Origin: an uncultured Oscillibacter sp.
Lineage (GTDB): Bacteria; Bacillota; Clostridia; Oscillospirales; Oscillospiraceae
Reading direction: 5' to 3'
Assembly (NCBI GenBank): GCA_910584075.1
Contig: CAJTZI010000001.1
Location: 47,629 to 111,628 of the forward strand
Length of the DNA stretch: 64,000 nt
Both the position numbers and the translations under genes were made by a program. Below the pieces are notes generated by a model. The model searched no databases. It was not told where the DNA came from and saw only the letters and a program-made list of their open reading frames with translations. Shown piece after piece: positions 24,057 to 32,467 of this stretch (its first letter is position 1; the number at the start of each line of letters is the position of its first letter).

Positions 24057-25001
24057 TCAGGCGAAGGTGACCTGGGTCCCGGTCTTGCCGTCCAGGGCGT
24101 CCAGCGCCTTGCTGAGGCTTGTGATGATGGCCCGCTTTCCCGGGTTGGCCCGGACGAATTTCATGGCCGCCTCCACCTTGGGCAGCATACTGCCCACGCC
24201 GAACTGGCCCTCCGCGGCATACCGGGCGGCCTCCGCCAGACTGATGCGGTCCAGGTCCTGCTGGTCCGGCTTGCCGAAGCGGATGGCGGCCTTCTCCACC
24301 TCCGTCAAAATCAGCAGCACGTCTGCCTCCACGGCCTCCGCCAGAAGCTCGGCGGCAAAATCCTTGTCGATGACCGCCGCCACGCCCTCCAGCGTGCCGT
24401 CCGGGTTCTCCACCACCGGGATGCCGCCGCCGCCGCAGGCCACTACAATGGCGTGGTCCCACAGCAGTCGGATGGCCTCGATCTCCACGATCCGCCGGGG
24501 CTGCGGGGAGGGGACCACCCGCCGCCAGCCACGGCCGGCGTCCTCCCGCATGGTGTAGCCCCGCTCCGCCTCCAGCCGCCGGGCCTCCTCCTGGGTGTAG
24601 AAGGCGCCGATGGGCTTGGTGGGGTTCTGAAAGGCGGGGTCGTTCCGGTCCACCACCACCTGGGTGGCCAGGGTGACCACGGGGTAGTTCCGGTTGCGGC
24701 TGTTGAGGGCGTATTTCAGCGCCTGCTGGATATGGTAGCCGATATAGCCCTGGCTCATGGCCCCGCAGACGTCAAAGGGCATGGGCGGGGCCACGTCTTT
24801 TGCGGCCTCGCTGGCCAGCACAATGCGGCCCACCTGGGGGCCGTTGCCGTGGACCACCGCCACCTCATAGCCCCGCTGGCTGATTGTTGCGATGTGGACG
24901 CTGGTCTTTTTCACCACCTCCAGCTGGGCCTCGGCGGTGGCCCCGCTGTCCTTGGACTGTAACGCGTTGCCCCCCAGGGCAATGACGATCCTCTCCGGCA
25001 T
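24057..25001 (-). CDS. arcC: carbamate kinase
   Basis: 314 aa, normal family length. Amino-acid-kinase fold: IALGGNAL at 6-13, VHGNGPQVG (48-56), DVCGAMSQGYIGY, and VACGGGGIPV with the phosphate-binding glycines. It converts carbamoyl phosphate and ADP to carbamate and ATP, the last step of arginine deiminase or of allantoin or agmatine breakdown. No other genes of these pathways are adjacent, so its source of carbamoyl phosphate is not shown here. Monocistronic, with its own terminator. Confidence 0.95.
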   Translation of the reverse strand: MPERIVIALGGNALQSKDSGATAEAQLEVVKKTSVHIATISQRGYEVAVVHGNGPQVGRIVLASEAAKDVAPPMPFDVCGAMSQGYIGYHIQQALKYALNSRNRNYPVVTLATQVVVDRNDPAFQNPTKPIGAFYTQEEARRLEAERGYTMREDAGRGWRRVVPSPQPRRIVEIEAIRLLWDHAIVVACGGGGIPVVENPDGTLEGVAAVIDKDFAAELLAEAVEADVLLILTEVEKAAIRFGKPDQQDLDRISLAEAARYAAEGQFGVGSMLPKVEAAMKFVRANPGKRAIITSLSKALDALDGKTGTQVTFA

Positions 25002-25072
25002 GGTATGACTTCCTTTCCATCAGTTTTCAAGGGAAGTCTGCGCCGTTTGGGAGAGTTTATGCGGACAAAAAG

Positions 25073-25106
25073 CGGGGACCGGAATCTTCCGGTCCCCGTT
25101 TTTTAA
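25073..25106 (-). terminator. terminator of the SLH protein gene
   Basis: CGGGGACCGG / CCGGTCCCCG stem with AATCTT loop; on the minus strand it continues into CTTTTTG. Confidence 0.85.
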
Positions 25107-25120
25107 GTATTTTGAAAAAA

Positions 25121-25906
25121 TCAGGCGGCGGGCTCGGTCTCCTTCTCCGCCAGCTGGCGGAACAGGAAGGTGACAATCTGGCCCCGGTTGCAGGGATTCT
25201 CGGGGGCGAAGGTGGTGCCGTCGCCGGTGCCGGCAGTGATCTCATTCTCCACGGCCCAGGCCACAGCACCGGCATACGCCGCGTCGGCGGCCACGTCGGT
25301 GAACTCCTTCTCGGTCTCCGCCTCGGGGCTCTCGGCGGCCTTCCACATGAAGGTCACGGCCATGCTGCGGGTGCAGGTGGCGGCGAGGTCGGCGTCCTCG
25401 GCGATCATCTCCTTCTCCACAGCCCACTTGGCGGCGGAGTCACGGTCGGCCACGCCCTCCTCGGCGCCGGGCTTGCCATTGGCGCGCCACAGGAAGGTCA
25501 GGATGTGAGAGACGGTGCAGGCGTCGCCGGGGCCAAAGGTGGTCTCGGTCTTGCCCAGGGTGATCTCCTTGGCCACGGCCCAGTCAATGGCGGCGGCATA
25601 GGGGGAGGTGGCGGCCACATCGGTGAACTTGGGGGCGGCGGGAGTAGTCTCCTCATCCTTCTTCTCGGGATCGGCGGGAGTGGTTCCCTCGTCCTTCTTC
25701 TCCGGATCGGCGGGAGTGGTCCCCTCGTCCTTCTTCTCCGGATCGGCGGGAGTGGTTCCCTCGTCCTTCTTCTCCGGATCGGCGGGAGCGGTGGTGTCAG
25801 TTGGAGCAGTGGTATCAGCGGGTTCGTCAGCCATGGCCATGGGCATGACGCCAAGGGTCAGGACCAGGGCCAGCAGGATGGCCAGCCATCTTCTTGTGTG
25901 CTTCAT
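25121..25906 (-). CDS. secreted SLH-domain protein with a repetitive linker
   Basis: 261 aa from the ATG at 25906 behind AAGGAGGA. A signal peptide covers about 1-26 (MAMA-DE). Residues 28-90 are a low-complexity Thr/Pro/Asp/Glu/Lys linker with four 12-residue repeats of the form TTPADPEKKDEG. Residues 95-261 carry SLH-type repeats (FTDVAATSPYAAAIDWAVAKEIT, with later copies), the pattern that binds pyruvylated wall polymers. No enzymatic domain is present, so it is probably structural or a surface anchor. It has a consensus promoter. Confidence 0.85.
   Translation of the reverse strand: MKHTRRWLAILLALVLTLGVMPMAMADEPADTTAPTDTTAPADPEKKDEGTTPADPEKKDEGTTPADPEKKDEGTTPADPEKKDEETTPAAPKFTDVAATSPYAAAIDWAVAKEITLGKTETTFGPGDACTVSHILTFLWRANGKPGAEEGVADRDSAAKWAVEKEMIAEDADLAATCTRSMAVTFMWKAAESPEAETEKEFTDVAADAAYAGAVAWAVENEITAGTGDGTTFAPENPCNRGQIVTFLFRQLAEKETEPAA
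25655..25796. repeat. 36-bp tandem repeat inside the SLH gene
   Basis: About four in-frame copies of a 36-bp unit (CCGGATCGGCGGGAGTGGTT then CCCTCGTCCTTCTTCT on the + strand), differing at single positions. They encode the TTPADPEKKDEG linker and may vary in copy number by slippage. Confidence 0.85.
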
Positions 25907-25965
25907 GTTCTTCCTCCTTAGTGTTTGTGGAGCGCCCATTCCGGACGCCCACTGGTAATGGATGT

Positions 25966-25994
25966 ATTATAAGCCTCCCGAAAACCGCTGTCAA
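25966..25994 (-). promoter_or_regulatory. consensus promoter of the SLH protein gene
   Basis: Minus strand TTGACA (25989-25994), a 17-bp spacer, TATAAT (25966-25971): both boxes are perfect. Confidence 0.9.
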
Positions 25995-26534
25995 GGGCTG
26001 GATATTCACACAGCGCCGCATAATACCAGCTGTATATTTGAAGGATTTCCTGCATTTCGATTTTTGGCGGTTTGTCATCTTTACAGGGATTTTAGCGGTT
26101 CCGCTCGAAACCGGTCGAAAAAAAACCATGGGATTCTCCTGAAAATTTCGCCAAAAATCCCGTCATTTTTGGCTTTCCCAGCAAGTCATCTCAAAATCCA
26201 CGAAAAATTTTTGTTGACATAATGTTGCTGATAATTTTTCTCTACAAGGAGTTATTCACATTTTCCACGAAGTTTTCCACACGGCTGTATCCGTTGCGCT
26301 TCAATAGATATGCGGTTTTTATATGATTTTTCGCACCGCCTGTAATGGAGTTTTCAACTTTTCAAAGCCCGCTTTTATTTGACATAAAATAAATTTGCCC
26401 CGCAGATTCTCCCTCCGTTTCCACATTTTCTGATAGGCAGCGCCATCTTTATACAAAAATATAATGGCGAACGCAGGAAGAGGACCCTCCGGCGCCCTGT
26501 CCGTGAGGCGCGGGAAGGTCCCCTGCATACAGTT
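25995..26534. other. AT-rich intergenic region with clustered DnaA-box-like sites
   Basis: This 540-bp stretch has no supported gene. TTATTCACA (26252-26260) fits the DnaA consensus TTATNCACA, and abutting it are TTTTCCACG (26261-26269) and TTTTCCACA (26273-26281), one or two mismatches each. A further ATATTCACA lies near 26003. An AT-rich block (26120-26250), with TTGACA at 26214 and no obvious -10, precedes the boxes. An imperfect GC stem near 26480-26520 may end the tsaD operon. Confidence 0.45.
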
Positions 26535-27578
26535 TTACTGAAAAGTCATCACATCCTGTCGGCAAATCGCGGGCTGTCCGATGTCGCGGGTGGCGTAGGC
26601 GTTCAGCTCCATGCCTGCGGTGTTCCCCGCCAGGAACTCATAATAGCCCTGGGCGCCGATCATGGCGCCGTTGTCCCCGCACAGGGACAACGGCGGCAGA
26701 TAAAGCCTGCACCCCGCCTCCCGGCAGGCCCGCTCCAGGTCGGCCCGGATGACGGAGTTGGCGGCCACGCCGCCGGCGGCCACGATGGTCTTGCGGCCTG
26801 TCTGCCGAGCCGCCTCCACGGTCCGGGGCACCAGGGTGTCGCTGACGGCCTGGGTGAAATCCCGGGCCAGGGCCGCCCGGTCCAGGGGCTGGCCCACCTG
26901 CGCGGCGTGATGGGCCAGGTTCACCACCGCCGTCTTGAGGCCGGAAAAGCTCATGTCCAGGGGTGCGCCGTCTACATGGGCGTGGGGCAGGGTGTAGATA
27001 CCGCCCCGGGACTGTTGCGCCAGCCGGTCTATGGGCTTTCCACCGGGATAGCTGAGGCCCAGCACCCGCGCCGCCTTGTCAAAGCACTCCCCGGCGGCGT
27101 CGTCCCGAGTGGAGCCCAGGATTTCCATATCCGTGTAGTCCCGCACGTCCACGATCAGCGTGTTGCCGCCCGAGATGGCCAGGGTCAGAAAAGGGGGCTC
27201 CAAGTCCGGGAAGGCGATGTAATTGGCGGCAATGTGGCCCCGGACGTGGTGGACAGGAATCAAAGGCACCCCCAGGCCAAAGGCGGCGGATTTGGCAAAG
27301 CTCAGCCCCACCAGCACCGCGCCGATGAGGCCGGGGGCGTAGCTGGCCGCCACGGCGCCGATATCAGCCCGCCTGCAGCCCGCCTGCTCCAGTGCCTGCT
27401 CCGCCAGCGCGGCAATGACCTCCACATGCTTCCGGGAGGCGATCTCCGGCACCACGCCGCCGTAGAGGGCGTGCATATCCGCCTGGGAGGCGATGACGTC
27501 GGAGAGAACCTTCCTCCCGTCTTCCACCACCGCCGCGGCGGTCTCGTCGCAGGTGGACTCAAAGGCCATGATCTTCAT
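26535..27578 (-). CDS. tsaD: tRNA N6-adenosine threonylcarbamoyltransferase
   Basis: 347 aa. Opening AFESTCDETAAAVV (ATP-binding), the metal-binding pair His111/His115 in HHVRGH, LAISGGNT, and FDKAARVLGLSYPGG. Its C-terminal half has VAAGGVAANS and LCGDNGAMI. With TsaB, TsaC and TsaE it makes t6A37 in ANN-decoding tRNAs. It is last in a six-gene coupled operon behind rimI; TsaB and TsaE, often close by in Clostridia, are not in this window. Confidence 0.96.
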   Translation of the reverse strand: MKIMAFESTCDETAAAVVEDGRKVLSDVIASQADMHALYGGVVPEIASRKHVEVIAALAEQALEQAGCRRADIGAVAASYAPGLIGAVLVGLSFAKSAAFGLGVPLIPVHHVRGHIAANYIAFPDLEPPFLTLAISGGNTLIVDVRDYTDMEILGSTRDDAAGECFDKAARVLGLSYPGGKPIDRLAQQSRGGIYTLPHAHVDGAPLDMSFSGLKTAVVNLAHHAAQVGQPLDRAALARDFTQAVSDTLVPRTVEAARQTGRKTIVAAGGVAANSVIRADLERACREAGCRLYLPPLSLCGDNGAMIGAQGYYEFLAGNTAGMELNAYATRDIGQPAICRQDVMTFQ

Positions 27579-28069
27579 GAGCGCACCTCCTCTCCCGCCT
27601 CCGCTGAGGCGGCGGAGAAGTCCCGGGTCATGATGATGGCGTCCTCCCTGGGGTGCTCATAGTAGTTCTTCCTCCGCCCCGCGCTGCGAAAGCCCCGGCT
27701 GCCGTAGAGGGCGATGGCATCGTAGTTGGAGGCCCGGACCTCCAGAGTCAGGAAGGCCAGCCGGTTTCCCTGGGCGAAATTCAAAAACACCTGCAAAAGC
27801 TGGCTGGCCACCCCGCGGCGGCGGCAGTCCGGCCGCACGGCGATGTTGGTGACGGTGCCCTCGTCCAAAACGACCTGCAAGCCGGCGTAGCCCGCCACCT
27901 CCCCCTCGCCGTCCAGGGCCACCAGGAAGGCGGAGAGGTCGTTGTCCAGCTCCGCCGCCAGGAGATTCCGGGACCAGGGGTCCGAGAAGCAGATCCGCTC
28001 CAGGGCCGCCACCGCGTCCAGATGGTCCGCCGTCATGGGGACGATGCGGACAGGCATTTTCTCACTCAT
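27575..28069 (-). CDS. rimI: ribosomal protein S18-alanine N-acetyltransferase
   Basis: 164 aa from the ATG at 28069 (first residues MSEK), which overlaps the upstream stop and follows AAAGGA. GNAT fold with the acetyl-CoA turn VRPDCRRRGVASQLL (about 82-97), LEVRASNYDAIALYGSRGF and the C-terminal Tyr region NYYEHPREDAIIM. RimI acetylates the N-terminus of S18, and its gene commonly sits beside tsaD as here. The ATGA overlap with tsaD indicates coupled translation. Confidence 0.92.
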   Translation of the reverse strand: MSEKMPVRIVPMTADHLDAVAALERICFSDPWSRNLLAAELDNDLSAFLVALDGEGEVAGYAGLQVVLDEGTVTNIAVRPDCRRRGVASQLLQVFLNFAQGNRLAFLTLEVRASNYDAIALYGSRGFRSAGRRKNYYEHPREDAIIMTRDFSAASAEAGEEVRS

Positions 28070-28551
28070 ATGTTTGATTCCTTTCTGATCTCTCTTCGAT
28101 GACACAGGTGGATGCCGATGTGCCCAATGCCCAGGGCCGCGGCGCCCAGCGGCATCCAGATCACCCGGCCATAGACGCCCAGCAGGAAAAACGCCGCCAC
28201 CGGCAAAGAGGCTCCCGCCACGGGGATGCCCAGAAGGCTTGCCGTGAAATCTGCCATGGTCCGCTCACTGCGAAAGTACCGCAGCCACCAGAGCTCGTAC
28301 AGGACCATCAGCGCCGCCGCTCCGACGAGCCACCAGCACCAGGGCGTCCAGGGCCGGAGGTCAAAATCCCGAAAGGCCAGCGCGGCGCAGGTGACCCACA
28401 CCTGGCCGGTCCGATCCAGCGCCAGCAGGATGCGGTTCTCGCCGGAGGGGTCATAGTTCCGGGGTTTGCACCGCCTCCACAGCAGGTTGGGAGCCAGCAG
28501 GGCCAGAAGGAACGCCAATCCCACCCGGGAAAAGCCCAGGGTCCCGGTCAT
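28066..28551 (-). CDS. integral membrane protein of unknown function
   Basis: 161 aa with four predicted membrane helices (about 7-25, 70-90, 103-125, 130-150). Between the first two is a basic loop LWRRCKPRNYD. The C-terminus HLCHRREIRKE is basic and probably cytoplasmic. No family recognised. It overlaps both neighbours by 4 nt (ATGA), so it is made together with the kinase-like protein and RimI. Confidence 0.8.
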   Translation of the reverse strand: MTGTLGFSRVGLAFLLALLAPNLLWRRCKPRNYDPSGENRILLALDRTGQVWVTCAALAFRDFDLRPWTPWCWWLVGAAALMVLYELWWLRYFRSERTMADFTASLLGIPVAGASLPVAAFFLLGVYGRVIWMPLGAAALGIGHIGIHLCHRREIRKESNI

Positions 28552-29054
28552 GATGCTCCCTCCCCGGCAATGATCCGCTCTGCCGCCTGGGCGGAGGTCA
28601 AGGCGGTGGTATCCAGCTTGTATGTTGTCAGTGCTTGATACAACGGAAGGTAATCCGCACTTCGTTTTATTACACTCTGTGATCGTTTCCCGTCCCGGAC
28701 GTCCCTCTCCAGCCGCCGCCGGAGGGCCTCATCCGAGCACACCAGGGAGACCGCGCAGACACGGCAGCCGGATGTGTCCAGCCGGGAGGCGATCGTGTCC
28801 AAAATCTCCTGCCGGTGCATGACCCAGCAGAAGATGATGTGGTCATAGGCGGAGCAGCGGAGGAACTGGTTCAGGAGAAAGCAGATATTCTCCGTCACCA
28901 TGGCGCAGGTCTCCTCCGTCACCTGAAAGGGATGGCTGTCCCAGCACCAGTCCCCGTCCAGAAAGACGCTCCGGTCCAGCCGCCTCTGGAGCTCCCGGCA
29001 GACGGAGGTCTTGCCCACGCCCATGGGGCCGCCGATCATGTACAGGGTCTTCAT
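28548..29054 (-). CDS. P-loop nucleotide kinase-like protein
   Basis: 168 aa. Walker A GGPMGVGKTS at 8-17, then DGDWCWDSHPF, and a LID-like basic stretch RLERDVRDGKRSQSVIKRS near residues 113-131, as in shikimate/gluconate kinase-like small kinases or zeta-type P-loop proteins. The Asp in LDGD may bind the substrate. No specific substrate can be assigned. Coupled by ATGA to both neighbours. Confidence 0.8.
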   Translation of the reverse strand: MKTLYMIGGPMGVGKTSVCRELQRRLDRSVFLDGDWCWDSHPFQVTEETCAMVTENICFLLNQFLRCSAYDHIIFCWVMHRQEILDTIASRLDTSGCRVCAVSLVCSDEALRRRLERDVRDGKRSQSVIKRSADYLPLYQALTTYKLDTTALTSAQAAERIIAGEGAS

Positions 29055-29695
29055 ACCGTCTCCGCCAGCCGGGCGGCGCAGTAGTCCCGGGCGTCCTCCA
29101 GAACGCTCCGCCGTCCCCCCTCCCGGGAGAAGCCGCCCCGCTCGCCTCTGGCCAGGTTCTCTTCAATGAGCTCCATGGCCCGGGAGTAGTTCCCCTCGCC
29201 CAGGAGACAGAGAATGATCCCCAGGACTTGAGGTCGTTCCTCCGCCTCCAGCCGGGCCCGAAAAGCCGCCAGATCTGGAAACGGATTCTCCGCCGCCAGG
29301 GCCTCCGCCCGGTCAAAGAGGGCCTCCGTCATCTCCTCCAGCGCCTCCGGCCCGGACAGCGGCTCACGCCGCTTGTCCAGCGCCAGGGACCGGGCGGTAA
29401 AGGCCCCCCGGACGTGGAAGCTGAAGGGCTGTGACGCCGCGATCTCCTCCATGTGGAAGACCTTCCAAAAGATGTCATCCAGCGCCAAAGGCTTGCAGCT
29501 GCACCAGGACATCAGGTCCATTCCCCCGCCGGCCCGGTCCCGCAAAAAGACCATCAGCTCGTACAGAATCTCCCCCCGGACCTGGTACTGCGTTCCGGCG
29601 ATGGTCTTCCAGCCCCGGCGCCGCCCCAGCTCCTTACAGCTATTCCTCAGCTGTTTCTCCGTCTCCCGGAGGAGGCGCTGTTCCTCTCTCGTCAT
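29051..29695 (-). CDS. hypothetical helical protein
   Basis: 214 aa from the ATG at 29695, which overlaps the polA stop and has GGAGG in front; the open frame upstream lies inside polA. The sequence is mostly helical, starts with a charged coiled segment (TREEQRLLRETEKQLR), contains MDLMSWCSCKPLALDDIFW in the middle and ends in a helical hairpin. It resembles members of a DUF4304-like group of small defence- or repeat-associated proteins only loosely; I do not assign a family. Confidence 0.7.
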   Translation of the reverse strand: MTREEQRLLRETEKQLRNSCKELGRRRGWKTIAGTQYQVRGEILYELMVFLRDRAGGGMDLMSWCSCKPLALDDIFWKVFHMEEIAASQPFSFHVRGAFTARSLALDKRREPLSGPEALEEMTEALFDRAEALAAENPFPDLAAFRARLEAEERPQVLGIILCLLGEGNYSRAMELIEENLARGERGGFSREGGRRSVLEDARDYCAARLAETV

Positions 29696-32358
29696 CCCTT
29701 CGCCTCCAGCCAGTTTCTTCCCCAGTGGGCCTCCGCCGTCAGGGGGACGGTGAGCCGGACCACGTTCTCCATCTCCTCGGCCAGGAGCCGCGCGGCGGTC
29801 TCCGCCTCGCTCTCGGGACACTCCACAATCAGCTCGTCGTGGACCTGGAGCACCAGTTTTGCCGCCAGGCCCTCTTCTCTCAGCCGCTTCCAAACGGCGG
29901 TCATGGCCAGCTTCATGATATCTGCCGCCGCGCCCTGGATGGGCATATTCAGCGCCACCCGCTCCCCGAAGGAGCGGAGGGTAAACTTGGAGGATTTCAA
30001 CTCCGGCAATTCCCGCCGCCGGTGGAAGAGGGTCTCCACATACCCGTCCTCCTTGGCCCGGGCCACCACCTCGTCCATGTACCTCCGTACGCCGGGGAAG
30101 GCGGCGAAATAGCCGTCCATGTAGGCCTTGGCCTCCGCCGTGGTGACCCCCAGGTCCTGGGAGAGCGAGAAGGGGGAGATGCCGTAGACAATGCCGAAGT
30201 TCACCGCCTTGGCGCTGCGGCGCATCTCGTGGGTCACCTCCGCCCGCTCCACGTGGAAGACCTTGGCGGCGGTCTCGGCGTGAAAGTCGCCCCCCGCCAG
30301 AAAGGCCGCGCGCATGGCCTCGTCCCCGGAGACGTGGGCCAGCAGCCGCAGCTCAATCTGGGAGTAGTCCGCGTCCACCAGCACGCAGCCCTCCGCCGGG
30401 ACGAACATTTTGCGGATCTCGCTGCCCAGGTCCGTGCGGGTGGGAATGTTCTGGAGGTTGGGCTCCGTGGAGCTGAGGCGTCCCGTGGCGGTGACGGTCA
30501 TCTGGAAGCTGGTGCGAACCCGGCCGTCACCGTCCAGGGTCTTCAAAAGGCCGTCGGCATAGGTGGATTTCAGCTTGGCGTATTGGCGGTACTCCAGCAC
30601 CGCCCCCACGATGGGTGCCTCGTAGCGAAGTTTTTCCAGTACGTCGGCGTTGGTGGACCAGCCGGTCTTGGTCTTCTTCCCGTGGGGCAGGCCCAGCCTG
30701 CCAAAGAGGATCTCCCCCAGCTGCTTGGGGGAGTTGATGTTAAACTCCTCCCCCGCCAGGTTGTAGATGGTCCTCTCCAGCTCCGCCGTCCGGACGGCCA
30801 GCGTCTCGCCAAAGGCGGACAGGGCGGCCCGGTCCACCCGGCACCCGGTCAGCTCCATCTCCGCCAGCACCCGGCACAGGGGGAGCTCGATCTCCGCAAA
30901 GAGGCGCTCCATGTCATGCTCCCGAAGCTTTTCGGAGAGCGTCTCCCGCAGGGCTGTGACGGCGGAGGTATAGCTGTACAGCGACGCGGCCACCTCCGGC
31001 GTCTCTCCCAAGGGAGAGAAGGCGTCCGGCTCCAGGTAGAGTGGCTTTGGCAGCTCCTCACCGTAATAGGAGGCAAACAGCCGGGAGAGGTCGTAGCTCC
31101 CCGCCGTGGCGTCCAGCAGGTAGGCCCCAAGGGCCGTGTCAAAGACAAAACCCTCTGCCGGGAGCTTGTTTTCCAGCAGGGTCCGCGTCAGGTCCTTGAC
31201 ATTGTGGGCGGCCTTGGGAACATCCACCGAAAAAAGAGCCGCCAGCAGGGCGTTCCAATCCCCGCCGTACCGGGAGAACCGGAGGTCCGCCAAAAGGCAG
31301 CTGTCCGGCCCGGTCCGGCACTCCACCGCCAGCACCTGGAGGTCCGGCAGCACAGTGACGGATACGCAGTCCGCCTGCCGCCAGAGCTCCAGCAGCTCCG
31401 CCGCCCGGGCGGGGTCCGTCACCTGCTCCACGGCAGCGGCGGCCTCCGCCTTTTTCGCCGCCGGAGCGGCCTGCGGCGTCAGACCGAGTTTTTCAATCAG
31501 CTTGGAAAACTCCAGCCGCAGGAACAGGGGATAGGCCCCGGGGCCGGGGGCTTTCACCAGGTTGTCCTCTGGAGTGAAGTCCAAGGGCACGTCCGTGACG
31601 ATGGTGGCCAGCCACTGGGAGCGGCGGGCAGACGCCTCTCCCTCCGTCAGCTTTTTGATCAGGCCCGGCTTGGCGGGGGTCTCCGGCGCGGTGAGGACCT
31701 CCGGCAGGGCCGCATAGAGGCGGTCAATGGAGCCGTACATCTGGATGAGGCCCATGGCAGTCTTCTCACCCACCCCCTTCACACCGGGGATGTTGTCGGA
31801 GGCGTCTCCCATCAGGGCCTTGAGATCAATCATGTGAATGGGTTCAAAGCCGTACTGCTCCCGGAAGGTCTCCGGCGTCATATCCTTTGTTGTGGTCTGT
31901 CCCATGCGGGTGGAGACCAGCTTGACCTTGGTATGGTCTGTCACCAGCTGGAGGCTGTCCTTGTCCCCGGTGACCACCACGCACTCCCAGCCCGCCGATT
32001 CGCATCTGCGGGAGATGGCCCCCAGCAGATCGTCGGCCTCCCAGCCCGCCAGCTCATAGCGGGGGATGTTCAGGGCGTCCAGCGCGTCTTTCAGCACCGG
32101 CATCTGCATCCGCAGCTCCTCCGGCATGGGCTTGCGGGTGGCCTTGTAGGCCGCGTCGGCGGTGTGGCGGAAGGTGGGGGCGTGAACGTCAAAGGTGACG
32201 CACACCGCGTCGGGCCTCTCCTCCGCCGTCAGCCGCAGAAGCGTTGTGAGAAAGCCGAAGACGGCGTGGGTGTAGAGCCCGTCCCGGGTGGTGAGGGGTC
32301 GGATGCCGTAATAAGCCCGGTTGATGATGCTGTTGCCGTCGATGGCCATCAGTTTCAT
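29692..32358 (-). CDS. polA: DNA polymerase I, proofreading site apparently inactive
   Basis: 888 aa from the ATG at 32358 behind GGAGG; earlier starts fall in the promoter region. The 5' nuclease domain (1-290) has AIDGNS, EADDLLGA, GDKDSLQLV and the helix-hairpin-helix DNIPGVKGVGEKTA. The middle domain keeps the 3'-5' exonuclease fold, but the metal-binding DxE motif and other acidic ligands are missing, as in B. subtilis Pol I. The polymerase domain has motif A VDADYSQIELRLLAHV, motif B KAVNFGIVYG and motif C VHDELIVE. It fills gaps and removes RNA primers. First gene of the operon leading to tsaD. Confidence 0.97.
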   Translation of the reverse strand: MKLMAIDGNSIINRAYYGIRPLTTRDGLYTHAVFGFLTTLLRLTAEERPDAVCVTFDVHAPTFRHTADAAYKATRKPMPEELRMQMPVLKDALDALNIPRYELAGWEADDLLGAISRRCESAGWECVVVTGDKDSLQLVTDHTKVKLVSTRMGQTTTKDMTPETFREQYGFEPIHMIDLKALMGDASDNIPGVKGVGEKTAMGLIQMYGSIDRLYAALPEVLTAPETPAKPGLIKKLTEGEASARRSQWLATIVTDVPLDFTPEDNLVKAPGPGAYPLFLRLEFSKLIEKLGLTPQAAPAAKKAEAAAAVEQVTDPARAAELLELWRQADCVSVTVLPDLQVLAVECRTGPDSCLLADLRFSRYGGDWNALLAALFSVDVPKAAHNVKDLTRTLLENKLPAEGFVFDTALGAYLLDATAGSYDLSRLFASYYGEELPKPLYLEPDAFSPLGETPEVAASLYSYTSAVTALRETLSEKLREHDMERLFAEIELPLCRVLAEMELTGCRVDRAALSAFGETLAVRTAELERTIYNLAGEEFNINSPKQLGEILFGRLGLPHGKKTKTGWSTNADVLEKLRYEAPIVGAVLEYRQYAKLKSTYADGLLKTLDGDGRVRTSFQMTVTATGRLSSTEPNLQNIPTRTDLGSEIRKMFVPAEGCVLVDADYSQIELRLLAHVSGDEAMRAAFLAGGDFHAETAAKVFHVERAEVTHEMRRSAKAVNFGIVYGISPFSLSQDLGVTTAEAKAYMDGYFAAFPGVRRYMDEVVARAKEDGYVETLFHRRRELPELKSSKFTLRSFGERVALNMPIQGAAADIMKLAMTAVWKRLREEGLAAKLVLQVHDELIVECPESEAETAARLLAEEMENVVRLTVPLTAEAHWGRNWLEAKG

Positions 32359-32433
32359 GGGGAGAACCTCCAGTACTTCCATAGATTGTAATAGTATACC
32401 CCAAACCGGCCTGCCGCGCAACGGCAGAATGGA

Positions 32434-32462
32434 AAAAGGAGCCGCTTTGCGGCTCCTTTTCA
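32434..32462 (-). terminator. terminator of the lipoprotein gene
   Basis: AAAAGGAGCCG / CGGCTCCTTTT stem with a CTTTG loop, immediately after the stop of the gene at 32468. Confidence 0.85.
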
Positions 32463-32467
32463 GCTTG

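Noticed and set aside
25655-25796. possible CRISPR array
   Set aside because: The 36-bp units are contiguous, without unique spacers, and encode an in-frame protein repeat.
29431-32391. 986-aa open frame on the + strand
   Set aside because: It is the antisense shadow of polA, created by the high GC content. There is no ribosome site and the product lacks any recognisable domain.
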